Below, one piece after another: positions 1 to 8,130 of a stretch of DNA of 64,000 nt. A program made the position numbers and the translations under genes. The stretch is taken from contig NZ_QRAN01000006.1 in the NCBI RefSeq assembly GCF_003457605.1, positions 124,001 to 188,000 on the forward strand. The letters run 5' to 3'. The stretch's first letter is position 1, and each line of letters opens with the position of its first letter. The notes under the pieces are model-generated. The model was not told where the DNA came from. It saw only the letters and a program-made list of their open reading frames with translations, and did not search any database. Origin of the DNA: Seongchinamella sediminis. Its GTDB lineage: Bacteria; Pseudomonadota; Gammaproteobacteria; Pseudomonadales; Halieaceae.

Positions 1-142
1 GGGCAACCCAGTACAGCGGCTTTTCTTCCGCCGGCTGTTGCCTGGCTTCGGGGCCGGTTTGGCCGGAGAGGAACAGGCCCCCGAGTATGCCGGCGGCGCC
101 GATCAATACGCCGGCAACCAGCGCCATCCTGTTGTTATTCAT
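1..142 (-). CDS. Efflux RND periplasmic adaptor (CusB-like), N-terminal fragment
   Basis: Only the first 47 codons are in the window. The ATG at 142 overlaps the stop of the upstream TolC-like gene by four bases (ATGA). The fragment has a short basic N-terminus, one hydrophobic segment (about residues 6-26) and then KPLYWVA. That is how the heavy-metal-binding domain of CusB-type membrane fusion proteins begins (usually continuing Y-W-x-x-P-M). The family links an inner-membrane RND pump to the outer-membrane channel and binds Cu(I)/Ag(I). The coupled TolC-like channel and the Cys/His-rich protein upstream support metal efflux. The metal specificity and the pump gene lie outside the window. 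Confidence 0.72.
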   Translation of the reverse strand, partial: MNNNRMALVAGVLIGAAGILGGLFLSGQTGPEARQQPAEEKPLYWVA

Positions 143-1497
143 TGCGCCCGCTCCTCGCTGCTGTCAGCCACGGTTAAAAAGTAATTGAGTCTGGCCAGGG
201 TGATCTGCCGGTCGACGCGGATATTCTGGGCGTCGATGCGGGCGTTGAGCTCGGCGATTTTCGCCCGGACCACTTCCGCAAAGTCGCCATCGTCGTTGGT
301 ATAGGCGCTAAGCGAGGCCTCGGCCTGGTAACGCATTTCTTCCAGCAGGCGTGAGCGGTACAGTGCATCGCGCTGCTCCAGTCGCGTGAGCCTTGCCAGC
401 TGGCTCTGTAACCCGGCTACCAGCTTGCGCAGCAGCAGGGCGCGCTCGGTGCGCACCGCTTCGGTCCTGGCGACGGCGGACTTTCGCTGGTTATCCTGTG
501 CTGTCGAGTTGAACAAGGGCATGTCAATGGAGACCCCCAGGGAGAAAAAGTCAGGGCGCTCCGGCCCCCGCGGATCGTCATCCCGGTAGCCGTAACTGGC
601 GTTCACCCGCCATTGTGGTTTGTATTGCTGTTCCGCCAGGGCTATACCCGTGCGCCTTGCTTCCAGTTCCCTGTCCACGCTCAGTACGGCGGGGTGTCGG
701 CTGAGCCGGCGCGCGAGATCCTGCTCAGAGGGTGGTGACGGGCCCAGGAGCCCGTCCGTGTCTGCGAGCTCAATCGCCGGCAGGGTGGCGCTGACGGGCG
801 TCAGGGCGCTGGCGGTTTGCAGCCATTGTGATAGCTGTGACAGCGCCACTGCCATCGCTTCATCCAGCTGTACCAGGCGGTCGTCCAGACGGGTCAGTTC
901 CAGTTGCGCCCGGATCAGGTCCTGTTGCCGGGTCTGGCCGAGGGCACTGGCATAGTTTGAGCGGGCGACATCGACCAGCTGCTCGAACAGGTCCCGGTCG
1001 GCTTCGATAAGGCGGATGGTTTCCCGCGCCCGCCAGGCCTCCAGCCAGGCCACGGCTACCTCTGTCGCCACCCGGGCACGGCGCTCGGCGCGACGCAGGG
1101 GATGTTGCGCCTCCAGCGAGCTCAGTTCCTGCTGGCGCAGTTGCCTGCTGTCCCCGCGCGGGATCAGCTGGCTGACGCCTACCTTGAACTGGGTCATCGC
1201 CTCCTGGTCGAAATCAAAACTATCGGTGGGCAGGTTGGCGAAACCGGCGCTGATCATCGGGTCCGGCAGGGCTCCCGCGGCGATGCGCTCGGCCGCCAGC
1301 GCGGACTGGCGCTGTTGGCTGCCGGCTATCCACGGGTCACTGTCCTGGGCGAGCGCTATGGCCTGCTCCAGGCTCAAGCCCCTTGCCAGGCTGGCGACCG
1401 CCAGCCCGGCGCATAACAAAACGAGGGTCGCCAGGCGCCGGGCGAGCAGCCCGGGGCCGGGAACCAGAGGTACAACAGCTTCTGTTGCAGATTTCAT
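139..1497 (-). CDS. TolC family outer-membrane efflux channel (CusC-like)
   Basis: A 452-residue outer-membrane factor that would form the exit duct of a tripartite metal efflux pump. I chose the ATG at 1497. A GTG nine codons upstream is possible, but the signal peptide (hydrophobic LATLVLLCAGLAVASLA near residues 22-38) fits either start. The mature part opens with LSLEQAIALAQDSDP, the usual first helix of OEP repeats, and two long amphipathic OEP repeats follow (about residues 40-230 and 250-440). No lipobox is visible, unlike many CusC lipoproteins. It is translationally coupled to the adaptor downstream. Family is clear; substrate is inferred from neighbours. Confidence 0.88.
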   Translation of the reverse strand: MKSATEAVVPLVPGPGLLARRLATLVLLCAGLAVASLARGLSLEQAIALAQDSDPWIAGSQQRQSALAAERIAAGALPDPMISAGFANLPTDSFDFDQEAMTQFKVGVSQLIPRGDSRQLRQQELSSLEAQHPLRRAERRARVATEVAVAWLEAWRARETIRLIEADRDLFEQLVDVARSNYASALGQTRQQDLIRAQLELTRLDDRLVQLDEAMAVALSQLSQWLQTASALTPVSATLPAIELADTDGLLGPSPPSEQDLARRLSRHPAVLSVDRELEARRTGIALAEQQYKPQWRVNASYGYRDDDPRGPERPDFFSLGVSIDMPLFNSTAQDNQRKSAVARTEAVRTERALLLRKLVAGLQSQLARLTRLEQRDALYRSRLLEEMRYQAEASLSAYTNDDGDFAEVVRAKIAELNARIDAQNIRVDRQITLARLNYFLTVADSSEERAQ

Positions 1498-1623
1498 GGC
1501 CAATCCAGTCAATAGCAGTGCCACAGCCGGCGGCCGGCCACAGCGTGATTGTCGTTTCTCCCGTCGAGGGAGCAGGTCAATAATCGGTCATCGCCAGATT
1601 ACGGGCGAACCGCTGCTGCGGAA

Positions 1624-2001
1624 TCAGGCGGAGGGGGGACGAAACAGCCTGTTGGGGGAGTGCAGAGGGGAACTGGCCGCCATAGCCGCGGGCGCCTCAG
1701 TAGACAGCTGATCTGCGTGGAGGAGTGCGGCGCCGGCTGCCGCCGCGATAGAAACACAGCCACCCTGGGAGCAATAACCGGCATCACAGCAGTCGTTAGT
1801 CGCAGCGCCCGCTGCATTATCTGCAACGGCCATGCCGTGGTGGGCGTGGTGGCTGGAATCATCCATGGCAGTGGCCATGGCGCCGCCGTCATCCACCGCG
1901 GGAGAGCAGGGGGCTGCCACTGTCGCCAGCGCCTGCAGTGAAATCAGCGCGGAGAGCAGCACTGCCAGAGTGTAACGAAAACTGTGCAATGGCTTATCCA
2001 T
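1624..2001 (-). CDS. Small exported Cys/His-rich putative metal-binding protein
   Basis: A 125-residue protein at the head of the metal efflux operon. The ATG at 2001 gives a clean signal peptide (YTLAVLLSALISLQALATVA). The mature part has a HHAHHGM cluster followed by four clustered cysteines (CC, then GYC and GGC), a typical soft-metal site. It ends in SPNRLFRPPSA, and an RPP tail of this kind is common in small proteins encoded upstream of CusCBA-like genes. A role as periplasmic copper/silver chaperone or sensor is inferred. The gap to the TolC-like gene is 126 bases. A start 29 codons upstream is open but adds a non-signal-like leader. Confidence 0.6.
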   Translation of the reverse strand: MDKPLHSFRYTLAVLLSALISLQALATVAAPCSPAVDDGGAMATAMDDSSHHAHHGMAVADNAAGAATNDCCDAGYCSQGGCVSIAAAAGAALLHADQLSTEAPAAMAASSPLHSPNRLFRPPSA

Positions 2002-2100
2002 TCGGGGATAGTCGACTGTTAACAGGGGCAAGTGTAGACCTTCCCCCCGGGGGAAGGTCAAGCGTGACTGCTGCCGGGTTTTGCCCATGGCCCATGACCG

Positions 2101-3138
2101 TTATCCGCCCGCCTGGTCGAAAAAACGTTCGCAGGCGGCAATCAGCTGGCCAATACCGTCGGCGTCAATGTCCAGGTGGGTGACCAGCCGCATGACCCGG
2201 CCGCCGAGTATTGCAATGCCTTCCCGGGCGAGGAAGCTCTCCAGCGCTCTGCCCGTGTCGGCACTGGCAACGCCTATGAACACCATATTGCTCTGTACTG
2301 AACCCGGTTGACACTGAATGCCCGGGATGGTGCTCAGGCCCTCGGCCAGCAAGCGCGCGTTGGCGTGATCCTCCGCCAGCCGCTGGACATTGTTTTCCAG
2401 CGCGAACTGGCAGGCGGCGGCGATATAGCCCGCCTGGCGCAGACCGCCGCCGAGCATTTTGCGCCACTTGCGGGCCTCCCTGACCAGCGCCGCGCTGCCG
2501 ACCAGAATCGAGCCGGCCGGCGCCCCCAGTCCCTTGGAAATGCACAGGGATACCGTGTCGTAATGCTGGCTGATTGCGGTCACGTCGACATTCTGGGCGA
2601 CACAGGCGTTGAACAGCCGCGCTCCGTCCAGGTGCAGGGCGAGGCCTGTTTCCCTGCAGAATGCGGCGGCCCGGGAGTGGTAGTCCAGCGGCAGGACGTC
2701 GCCGGAACGGGTGTTCTCGATACACAGCAGGCGCGACCTGGCGAAATGGTCGTCATCCGCCTTGATCTTGCCGCGCACCCTGTCCAGGTCCAGGGTGGAA
2801 TCGGGCTCGAACTCGATGGGCTGGGGCTGGATACCCCCCAGCACCGCGGCACCTCCGCCCTCGTACTTGTAGGTATGGGCTTCCTGGCCGACGATGTACT
2901 CGTCACCGCGCTGGCAGTGGGCGAGCAGGGCCACCAGGTTGCTCTGGGTGCCGGATGTGCACAGCAGCGCGGCCTCCTTGCCAGTCAGGCGGGCGGCGTG
3001 TGCCTCCAGGGCGTTTACGGTGGGGTCATCGCCGAATACGTCATCGCCCACCTCGGCCGCCATCATGGCATCCAGCATTGCCGGGGAGGGGCGGGTTACG
3101 GTATCACTGCGGAAATCGATGCTGATCTGTTGATTCAT
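2101..3138 (-). CDS. ltaE: Low-specificity L-threonine aldolase
   Basis: A PLP-dependent fold-type I lyase of 345 residues, the family's usual length. It cleaves L-threonine/allo-threonine to glycine and acetaldehyde in the cytosol. The N-terminus carries the family signature DFRSDTVTRPSPAMLDAM. His88 (QEAHTY) would stack on the cofactor. Asp171 in LHLDGARLFNA contacts the pyridine nitrogen. Lys202 in SLCISKGLGAPAGS is the Schiff-base lysine. The gene diverges from the DUF3365 gene across 61 bases. Assignment to the family is firm; stereospecificity cannot be read from sequence. Confidence 0.93.
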   Translation of the reverse strand: MNQQISIDFRSDTVTRPSPAMLDAMMAAEVGDDVFGDDPTVNALEAHAARLTGKEAALLCTSGTQSNLVALLAHCQRGDEYIVGQEAHTYKYEGGGAAVLGGIQPQPIEFEPDSTLDLDRVRGKIKADDDHFARSRLLCIENTRSGDVLPLDYHSRAAAFCRETGLALHLDGARLFNACVAQNVDVTAISQHYDTVSLCISKGLGAPAGSILVGSAALVREARKWRKMLGGGLRQAGYIAAACQFALENNVQRLAEDHANARLLAEGLSTIPGIQCQPGSVQSNMVFIGVASADTGRALESFLAREGIAILGGRVMRLVTHLDIDADGIGQLIAACERFFDQAGG

Positions 3139-3147
3139 GGCAAGTAT

Positions 3148-3175
3148 TTGTCAGGTGTGTGCGGTATTCTACTTT
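3148..3175 (+). promoter_or_regulatory. Possible sigma70 promoter for the DUF3365/lipocalin pair
   Basis: TTGTCA (3148-3153) and TACTTT (3170-3175) are separated by 16 bases. They lie 25 bases before the ATG at 3200, in the short divergent gap. The -35 is good and the -10 weak, so this is a tentative call. Confidence 0.35.
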
Positions 3176-3199
3176 TATATGAGTACCTTGAGGAGGTGC

Positions 3200-3784
3200 A
3201 TGGTGAGACTGGCTCTGTTTTTTGTCCTTCAGGCCCTGCTGGCGACCTGGGCCCACGCCGACCGGCAGGCAGAGCTGCGGCAGGAGGCCACTGCCCTGGC
3301 CGCTGAGTTTGTCGGTCAGCTCAAGCCGCAGTTGCAGCAGGCAATGACAGAGGGCGGCCCGGTGCGGGCGATCGAGGTCTGTGCCGACATTGCCCCCGAC
3401 ATCGCCGATAGCCTGAGCGCCAGCTCCGGCTGGCAGGTCAGGCGGGTCAGCCTGCGCCAGCGCAACGCGAGCCGCGCCGTCCCCGATGCCTGGGAGCGGC
3501 AGATTCTCGAGCAGTTTGACCAGCGCCAGGCCGCAGGTGAGCCAGCGGCCGAATTGTTCAGTGACGCATTGCAGCCGGCCCACTATCGCTACATGCGGGC
3601 CCAGGTAACAGCACCCCTGTGCCTGGCCTGCCATGGCGAAAGCCTGTCCGGCGAGGTGACCGCAGCGCTGGAGCAGTACTACCCTGACGATAGCGCTCGC
3701 GGTTACCAACTCGGCCAGGTGCGCGGGGCTATCAGCCTGACCAGGCCGTTGCAGGACGACTGCGGCCCGGAGATCGAATGTTGA
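3200..3784 (+). CDS. Tll0287-like (DUF3365) periplasmic c-type haem protein
   Basis: A 194-residue exported protein. The ATG at 3200 is preceded by a strong Shine-Dalgarno AGGAGG (3191-3196). A longer open frame upstream lacks this signal. A signal peptide (residues 2-18) is followed by the Tll0287-like fold. One CxxCH haem motif (CLACH) sits near residue 142, followed by the family's RGYQLGQVRGAISL ending. Proteins of this family bind a single c-type haem and are thought to act as haem sensors or redox proteins; the function here is unknown. The gene overlaps the lipocalin gene by seven bases, so the two are co-translated. Confidence 0.8.
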   Translation: MVRLALFFVLQALLATWAHADRQAELRQEATALAAEFVGQLKPQLQQAMTEGGPVRAIEVCADIAPDIADSLSASSGWQVRRVSLRQRNASRAVPDAWERQILEQFDQRQAAGEPAAELFSDALQPAHYRYMRAQVTAPLCLACHGESLSGEVTAALEQYYPDDSARGYQLGQVRGAISLTRPLQDDCGPEIEC

Positions 3785-4332
3785 ACAGCACCGTTTACGC
3801 CGCCGGCAGGATTGCGGCCGTCACTCTGATGCTTGCCTGCCTGCAGCTGCTGACCGGCTGTACCGGCTTACCCGATGGCATTGCGCCGGTCAGCGACTTC
3901 GAAGCGGATGCCTATATGGGGCGCTGGTACGAGATCGCCAGGCTGGACCATTCCTTCGAACGGGGCCAGTCTAATATCACCGCGGACTACGCCCTGCAGG
4001 ACGACGGCACGGTGAGCGTACTCAATCGTGGCTTTGATGACGCCGAGGACGAGTGGCGGCAGGCCAGTGCGGTGGCCCGTTTCGCCGGCGCTGCCGATGT
4101 GGGCCATCTCGAGGTGTCTTTTTTCCAGCCGATTTATGCGTCCTATGTGATCTTTGCGCTGGCCGGTGACGGCAGCTACGCCTATGTCACCGGACACAAG
4201 CGCGACTATCTCTGGTTGCTGGCCAGATCCCCGCGGGTCGGCGAGGACGTCAAGCGGGACTTTGTGCAGCGTGTCAGCGACCTCGGCTTTGACACCAGGG
4301 AGCTAATCTGGGTCGACCAGGATAAAAACTGA
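3778..4332 (+). CDS. blc: Outer-membrane lipocalin (Blc-like lipoprotein)
   Basis: A 184-residue bacterial lipocalin. The N-terminus has a lipoprotein signal with lipobox LTGC. The lipocalin GxW motif is present as YMGRWYEIARLDHSFERG, and the second structural motif appears as YVTGHKRDYLWLLARSP. Blc proteins bind lysophospholipids or fatty acids at the outer membrane and are stress-induced in E. coli. The start overlaps the end of the DUF3365 haem gene, so the pair is translationally coupled. The pairing may reflect envelope stress, but that is inference. Confidence 0.9.
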   Translation: MLNSTVYAAGRIAAVTLMLACLQLLTGCTGLPDGIAPVSDFEADAYMGRWYEIARLDHSFERGQSNITADYALQDDGTVSVLNRGFDDAEDEWRQASAVARFAGAADVGHLEVSFFQPIYASYVIFALAGDGSYAYVTGHKRDYLWLLARSPRVGEDVKRDFVQRVSDLGFDTRELIWVDQDKN

Positions 4333-4386
4333 TCCGCAGCTGCAGGCTGGACGTAAGCTGTACAGACTCCCCCAGTGGTAATGCCC

Positions 4387-5298
4387 ATGACTCGATTCTA
4401 TTCCCTGTTTTGCCTGCTGGCGCTGTTCGCTGTGCAGGCCGGGGCCAGTGATGCCGGCAACCCAGCGCGGGGGCCCTGGGTCTGGAGCGTGGCCGGCGGC
4501 GCCTTGCACCAGGTTGACACTGACTTCGAGGACGCTGAGGGTGGGTTCAGCGTAAATCGCGCGTTTCTGCAGGCCAGTAGCGGCTACGCCTGGGACCGCC
4601 GCAACAGCGTGTCCCTGTCGCTCGGCTGGGGCAGCTCCAATTATGTGTTCGCTGACGACGCCCGTATCGAGGGCCTGCGTCCCTGGCAGCGTATCGAGGA
4701 TTACCGGCTGTCGCTGCCAATCCGCTTCAGTGTCGGTGAAAAGTCGGATTACATTGTCATTCCCAGTGTTCGCAGCTACGCCGAGCGCGGCGCAAGTCTC
4801 AGCGACGGACGCAGCGAAGGCCTGATCGCGGGCATGGGATGGCGGTTTTCCGACCGCCTGACCCTGGGGCCGGGATTCGGCTGGTACAGCGAACTGGGCG
4901 GCGGCAGTAACGCCTTTCCGATCCTGGTGGTGGACTGGCAGATTACCGACCGCCTCGCCCTGCAAACGGGGCGGGGGCTGGCCGCCTCCCAGGGCCCGGG
5001 GTTCACCCTGGCCTATCGGCTGAACGAGCGCTGGCGGCTGTCCGCGCTGGCGCGCTATGAAAAGATTCGCTTTGCGCTGGACGATGGCCAGGCGCAGTCC
5101 GCCATTGGTGAGGACCGGAGTGCCCCGCTGTTGATCTCGGTGGATTATTCGCCCTGGCCAATGACCAGCGCCAGCCTGTTCCTCGGCGCCGAGCTCAACG
5201 GTGAACTGAGCCTGGAAACGGGGCGGGGAAAGCAGGTCGCGAGCACAAATTACGAGACCGCCCCGGTGTTCGGCTTCTCCTTTCGCAGTCGATTCTAG
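4387..5298 (+). CDS. Predicted outer-membrane beta-barrel protein
   Basis: A 303-residue exported protein of unknown function. I chose the ATG at 4387, directly before a signal peptide (FYSLFCLLALFAVQAGA). ATG 4381 or GTG 4375 would add only two to four residues. The rest alternates short amphipathic strands and turns rich in Tyr, Arg and Gly, and ends in phenylalanine (FSFRSRF), the C-terminal signature of BAM-inserted barrels. It resembles the DUF6268 class of barrel proteins. No binding or enzymatic motif is visible. It follows the lipocalin gene after 54 bases and may share its transcript. Confidence 0.6.
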   Translation: MTRFYSLFCLLALFAVQAGASDAGNPARGPWVWSVAGGALHQVDTDFEDAEGGFSVNRAFLQASSGYAWDRRNSVSLSLGWGSSNYVFADDARIEGLRPWQRIEDYRLSLPIRFSVGEKSDYIVIPSVRSYAERGASLSDGRSEGLIAGMGWRFSDRLTLGPGFGWYSELGGGSNAFPILVVDWQITDRLALQTGRGLAASQGPGFTLAYRLNERWRLSALARYEKIRFALDDGQAQSAIGEDRSAPLLISVDYSPWPMTSASLFLGAELNGELSLETGRGKQVASTNYETAPVFGFSFRSRF

Positions 5299-5455
5299 AT
5301 TCCTTCCCCGAGGCCAGCCAGGCGCGGCAGGCCTTGAATACAGACCGCCAAACCCGTACCTTAGCGCGCTCGCGATGCTGCCGGCGCCCGCAGTGCGGCT
5401 GCGCCACGCTGTAATCTATTGACGCATTGAATCCACGACCCGGAACTATTCAAAT

Positions 5456-7309
5456 ATGGGTGTAATACCGTTAGTCCCCCTGTGCCTGGGAATCGCCATC
5501 TCACTTGTATCCCCCGCCACGATCGCAGGCCCCGCAGAAGAAACCGCGCGCCTGCACCAGTGGCTGGACCTGCGCTACGAGGAGGAGTTGAGCAGGAGCC
5601 CGGTAGCGCTTACCCAGCTTGGTCGCAAGCAACAATACGGCCGGGTGGACGACTTCAGCCGCGAGGCGGAAGCGGACTTTCTGCGCTGGATCGCGGAAAC
5701 CGGTCGGGAACTGGCAACCAGCTTTGACTACCAGGCCCTCTCCACCGAGGGCAGGGTCAGTTACGATTTCTGGATGTACCGGGTCAGGGATTTCGCCGCC
5801 TGGGCGCCCTTCAGGGACCACGACTATGTGATGACCACCTGGAGTGGGGCGCATACCGAGCCACTGAACTTCATGATCAATATGCATACCGTGGACTCCC
5901 ATGCCGATATGGTCGCCTATGTTTCCCGGCTTGAAGGCTGGGGCAGGGCGCTGGGCCAATTGCAGGACCGGGTCGAATTCGCGGCCAGCAAGGGGATTCG
6001 TCCACCGCGGTTTGCCTACCAGGATGTCATCCAGCAGAGCCGGCTGATTGTCGAGGGCATTGTTTTCGGCACCGCGGGCGACAAATCCGGGATCTGGGGT
6101 GATGCCCGCAGCAAACTTGCCCGCTTGCAGGAACGGGGCGACATCGACGATGCCCAGGCCGGGCAATTGCTGACGCAAACGAAGAAAGCGCTGATGAACT
6201 CACTGGTGCCGGCATACCAGCGGATCATAAGCTGGCATGAGAAGGACCTGGAAAACAGCGATGAGCAGGCCCGCGGAGTCTATGCCCTGCCCAATGGCGA
6301 TGCCTACTTCCAGTATCGCCTGGGGCACTACACCCAGTCATCGATGTCGCCGCAGGAAGTGCATGAACTGGGGCTGCGCGAGGTAGCCAGGATTCTTGCC
6401 GAGATGGACGCCATCAGGGAGCAGCTGGACTTTGACGGCAATCTGGATGAGTTTTTTGGCTTTGTCCGCGAGAACGACCGTTTTTACTACCCCGGGACCG
6501 AGCAGGGGCGCGCGCAGTATATCGAGCAAACCCGGGGCTATCTCGAGTTTATTGACAGTCGTCTGGCGGATTACTTTGGGCGCCTGCCGCGGGCGCCACT
6601 GGTGGTAAAACGGGTCGAGCCCTACCGTGAGGTGGACGGTGCCGCGGCCTTTTATTCGGAAAGCACGCCGGATGGCAGTCGCCCGGGTGTTTACTACCTG
6701 CATATGTCGGATATGCGGGCCATGAATATCACTGATATGGAGACCACCGCCTACCATGAGGGCAGTCCCGGACATCATATGCAGGTTGCCATTGCCCTGG
6801 AGAACGAGGAAATGCCGATGTTCAGGCGGGACGTGTGGTATTCCGCCTACGGTGAGGGCTGGGCGCTCTACTCCGAGGCCCTGGCGAAAGAAATGGGGGC
6901 ATTCACCGACCCGTTCATGGACTTTGGCCGGCTGGTCAATGAGCAGTGGCGGGCCATGCGCCTGGTGGTGGACAGTGGCCTGCACGCCATGCAGTGGAGT
7001 GAACAGCAGGCTGTGGATTACTTTCTCGACAATGCCCCCATTCCGCTAGCCACCGCGCGGGCCGAGATTCGCCGCTACCTGCTGTCCCCCGGCCAGGCCT
7101 CGTCCTACAAGGCGGGTATGCTGCGGATCCAGGCCATGCGGGCGAAGGCGCAACAGGCCCTGGGAGAGGGCTTCGATATTCGCGCCTTTCACGACCTGGT
7201 ACTGGCCGGCGGCGCCGTGCCCCTGCCGGTGCTGGAAACGCGCCTGGACGCCTGGATTGTCGCGCAGGGAGAGCTTGAGGCGCGGGCGGCAGGACGGGTG
7301 GCGGAGTAA
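5456..7309 (+). CDS. DUF885 family exported metallopeptidase-like protein
   Basis: A 617-residue protein with an N-terminal signal peptide (to about residue 24). It has the DUF885 architecture: a long helical body, then a zinc-site motif HEGSPGHH at residues 434-441, followed by YSAYGEGWALYSEALAKEMG, which supplies the downstream glutamate. The pattern matches HExxxH metallopeptidases. The family is predicted to hydrolyse peptides; few members have been studied. The C-terminal part (LLSPGQASSYKAG) is also typical. No strong Shine-Dalgarno precedes the ATG. The gene stands alone between gaps of 157 and 86 bases. Confidence 0.87.
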   Translation: MGVIPLVPLCLGIAISLVSPATIAGPAEETARLHQWLDLRYEEELSRSPVALTQLGRKQQYGRVDDFSREAEADFLRWIAETGRELATSFDYQALSTEGRVSYDFWMYRVRDFAAWAPFRDHDYVMTTWSGAHTEPLNFMINMHTVDSHADMVAYVSRLEGWGRALGQLQDRVEFAASKGIRPPRFAYQDVIQQSRLIVEGIVFGTAGDKSGIWGDARSKLARLQERGDIDDAQAGQLLTQTKKALMNSLVPAYQRIISWHEKDLENSDEQARGVYALPNGDAYFQYRLGHYTQSSMSPQEVHELGLREVARILAEMDAIREQLDFDGNLDEFFGFVRENDRFYYPGTEQGRAQYIEQTRGYLEFIDSRLADYFGRLPRAPLVVKRVEPYREVDGAAAFYSESTPDGSRPGVYYLHMSDMRAMNITDMETTAYHEGSPGHHMQVAIALENEEMPMFRRDVWYSAYGEGWALYSEALAKEMGAFTDPFMDFGRLVNEQWRAMRLVVDSGLHAMQWSEQQAVDYFLDNAPIPLATARAEIRRYLLSPGQASSYKAGMLRIQAMRAKAQQALGEGFDIRAFHDLVLAGGAVPLPVLETRLDAWIVAQGELEARAAGRVAE

Positions 7310-7395
7310 CAGCTGGCATTTGGTGTAGACTGCCGTTGTGGCCCGGCGTTTCCATTCGGGCTCGCACCTATATTCGGGCTGACAGGGAGTGAGAC

Positions 7396-8124
7396 ATGCC
7401 GGAAACGAAACGGATCGCATTACTGATCGACTGCGACAATGTGACCCACAACGCGATTGAGGGTGTGCTGGAAGAGTTGGCCAAGCACGGTACGGTGAAT
7501 GTGCGCCACGCCCACGGCGACTGGAACAATCCCGGCCTGTCCGGATGGGCGGAAAAACTGCATCCGCATGCCATCAGGCCAATGCAGCAGTTCGCCTACA
7601 CCAAAGGCAAGAACGCCACCGACTCGGCCATGATTATCGATGCCATGGACCTGCTCTACAGCGACAACGTCAACGCCTTTGCGCTGATGACCAGCGACAG
7701 CGACTTTACCCCGCTGGTACTGCGCATCCTGGAAAGCGGATTCCCGGTGTATGGCTTCGGCCAGAAAAAAACGCCACGGGCCTTTGTTGATGCCTGCTCG
7801 CCGTTTATCTATATCGAAAACCTGGCCAGTCATGGTGACAACGAGTCAGACAGTGGTACGGCGCCGCCGCGCAAGAGCAAGGCCAAACTGAGGCAGGACA
7901 GCGCCCTCGTGCGGCTGCTGCGCACCGCCGTCGACCAGGCTGCCGACGACGACGGTTGGGCCAATATGGGGCAGGTGGCCAGCTATATCGCCAACAACAA
8001 CAGTTCCTTTTCCTCAATCAACTATGGCTACCGGCGAATCAGCGACCTGATCAAGGCCTCGGAATTGTTCAAGATAGAGCTGCGCAACGGCACCGCCATG
8101 TATGTCCGCGATCCCAGGGCCTGA
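7396..8124 (+). CDS. NYN-domain protein with C-terminal LOTUS/OST-HTH domain
   Basis: A 242-residue cytosolic protein. Residues 1-145 form an NYN (PIN-like) nuclease domain with the expected acidic residues: Asp12 and Asp14 in LLIDCDNV, Asp76 and Asp82 in KNATDSAMIIDAMDLL, and Asp101/Asp103 in MTSDSDF. A charged linker follows. Residues about 165-240 look like an OST-HTH/LOTUS domain (DGWANMGQVASYI, then YGYRRISDLIKAS). NYN domains are RNases of the PilT N-terminus fold, and LOTUS domains bind RNA. An RNA-processing or decay role is inferred. The gene converges on the penicillin acylase gene with six bases between stops. Confidence 0.85.
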   Translation: MPETKRIALLIDCDNVTHNAIEGVLEELAKHGTVNVRHAHGDWNNPGLSGWAEKLHPHAIRPMQQFAYTKGKNATDSAMIIDAMDLLYSDNVNAFALMTSDSDFTPLVLRILESGFPVYGFGQKKTPRAFVDACSPFIYIENLASHGDNESDSGTAPPRKSKAKLRQDSALVRLLRTAVDQAADDDGWANMGQVASYIANNNSSFSSINYGYRRISDLIKASELFKIELRNGTAMYVRDPRA

Positions 8125-8130
8125 CGCCCG

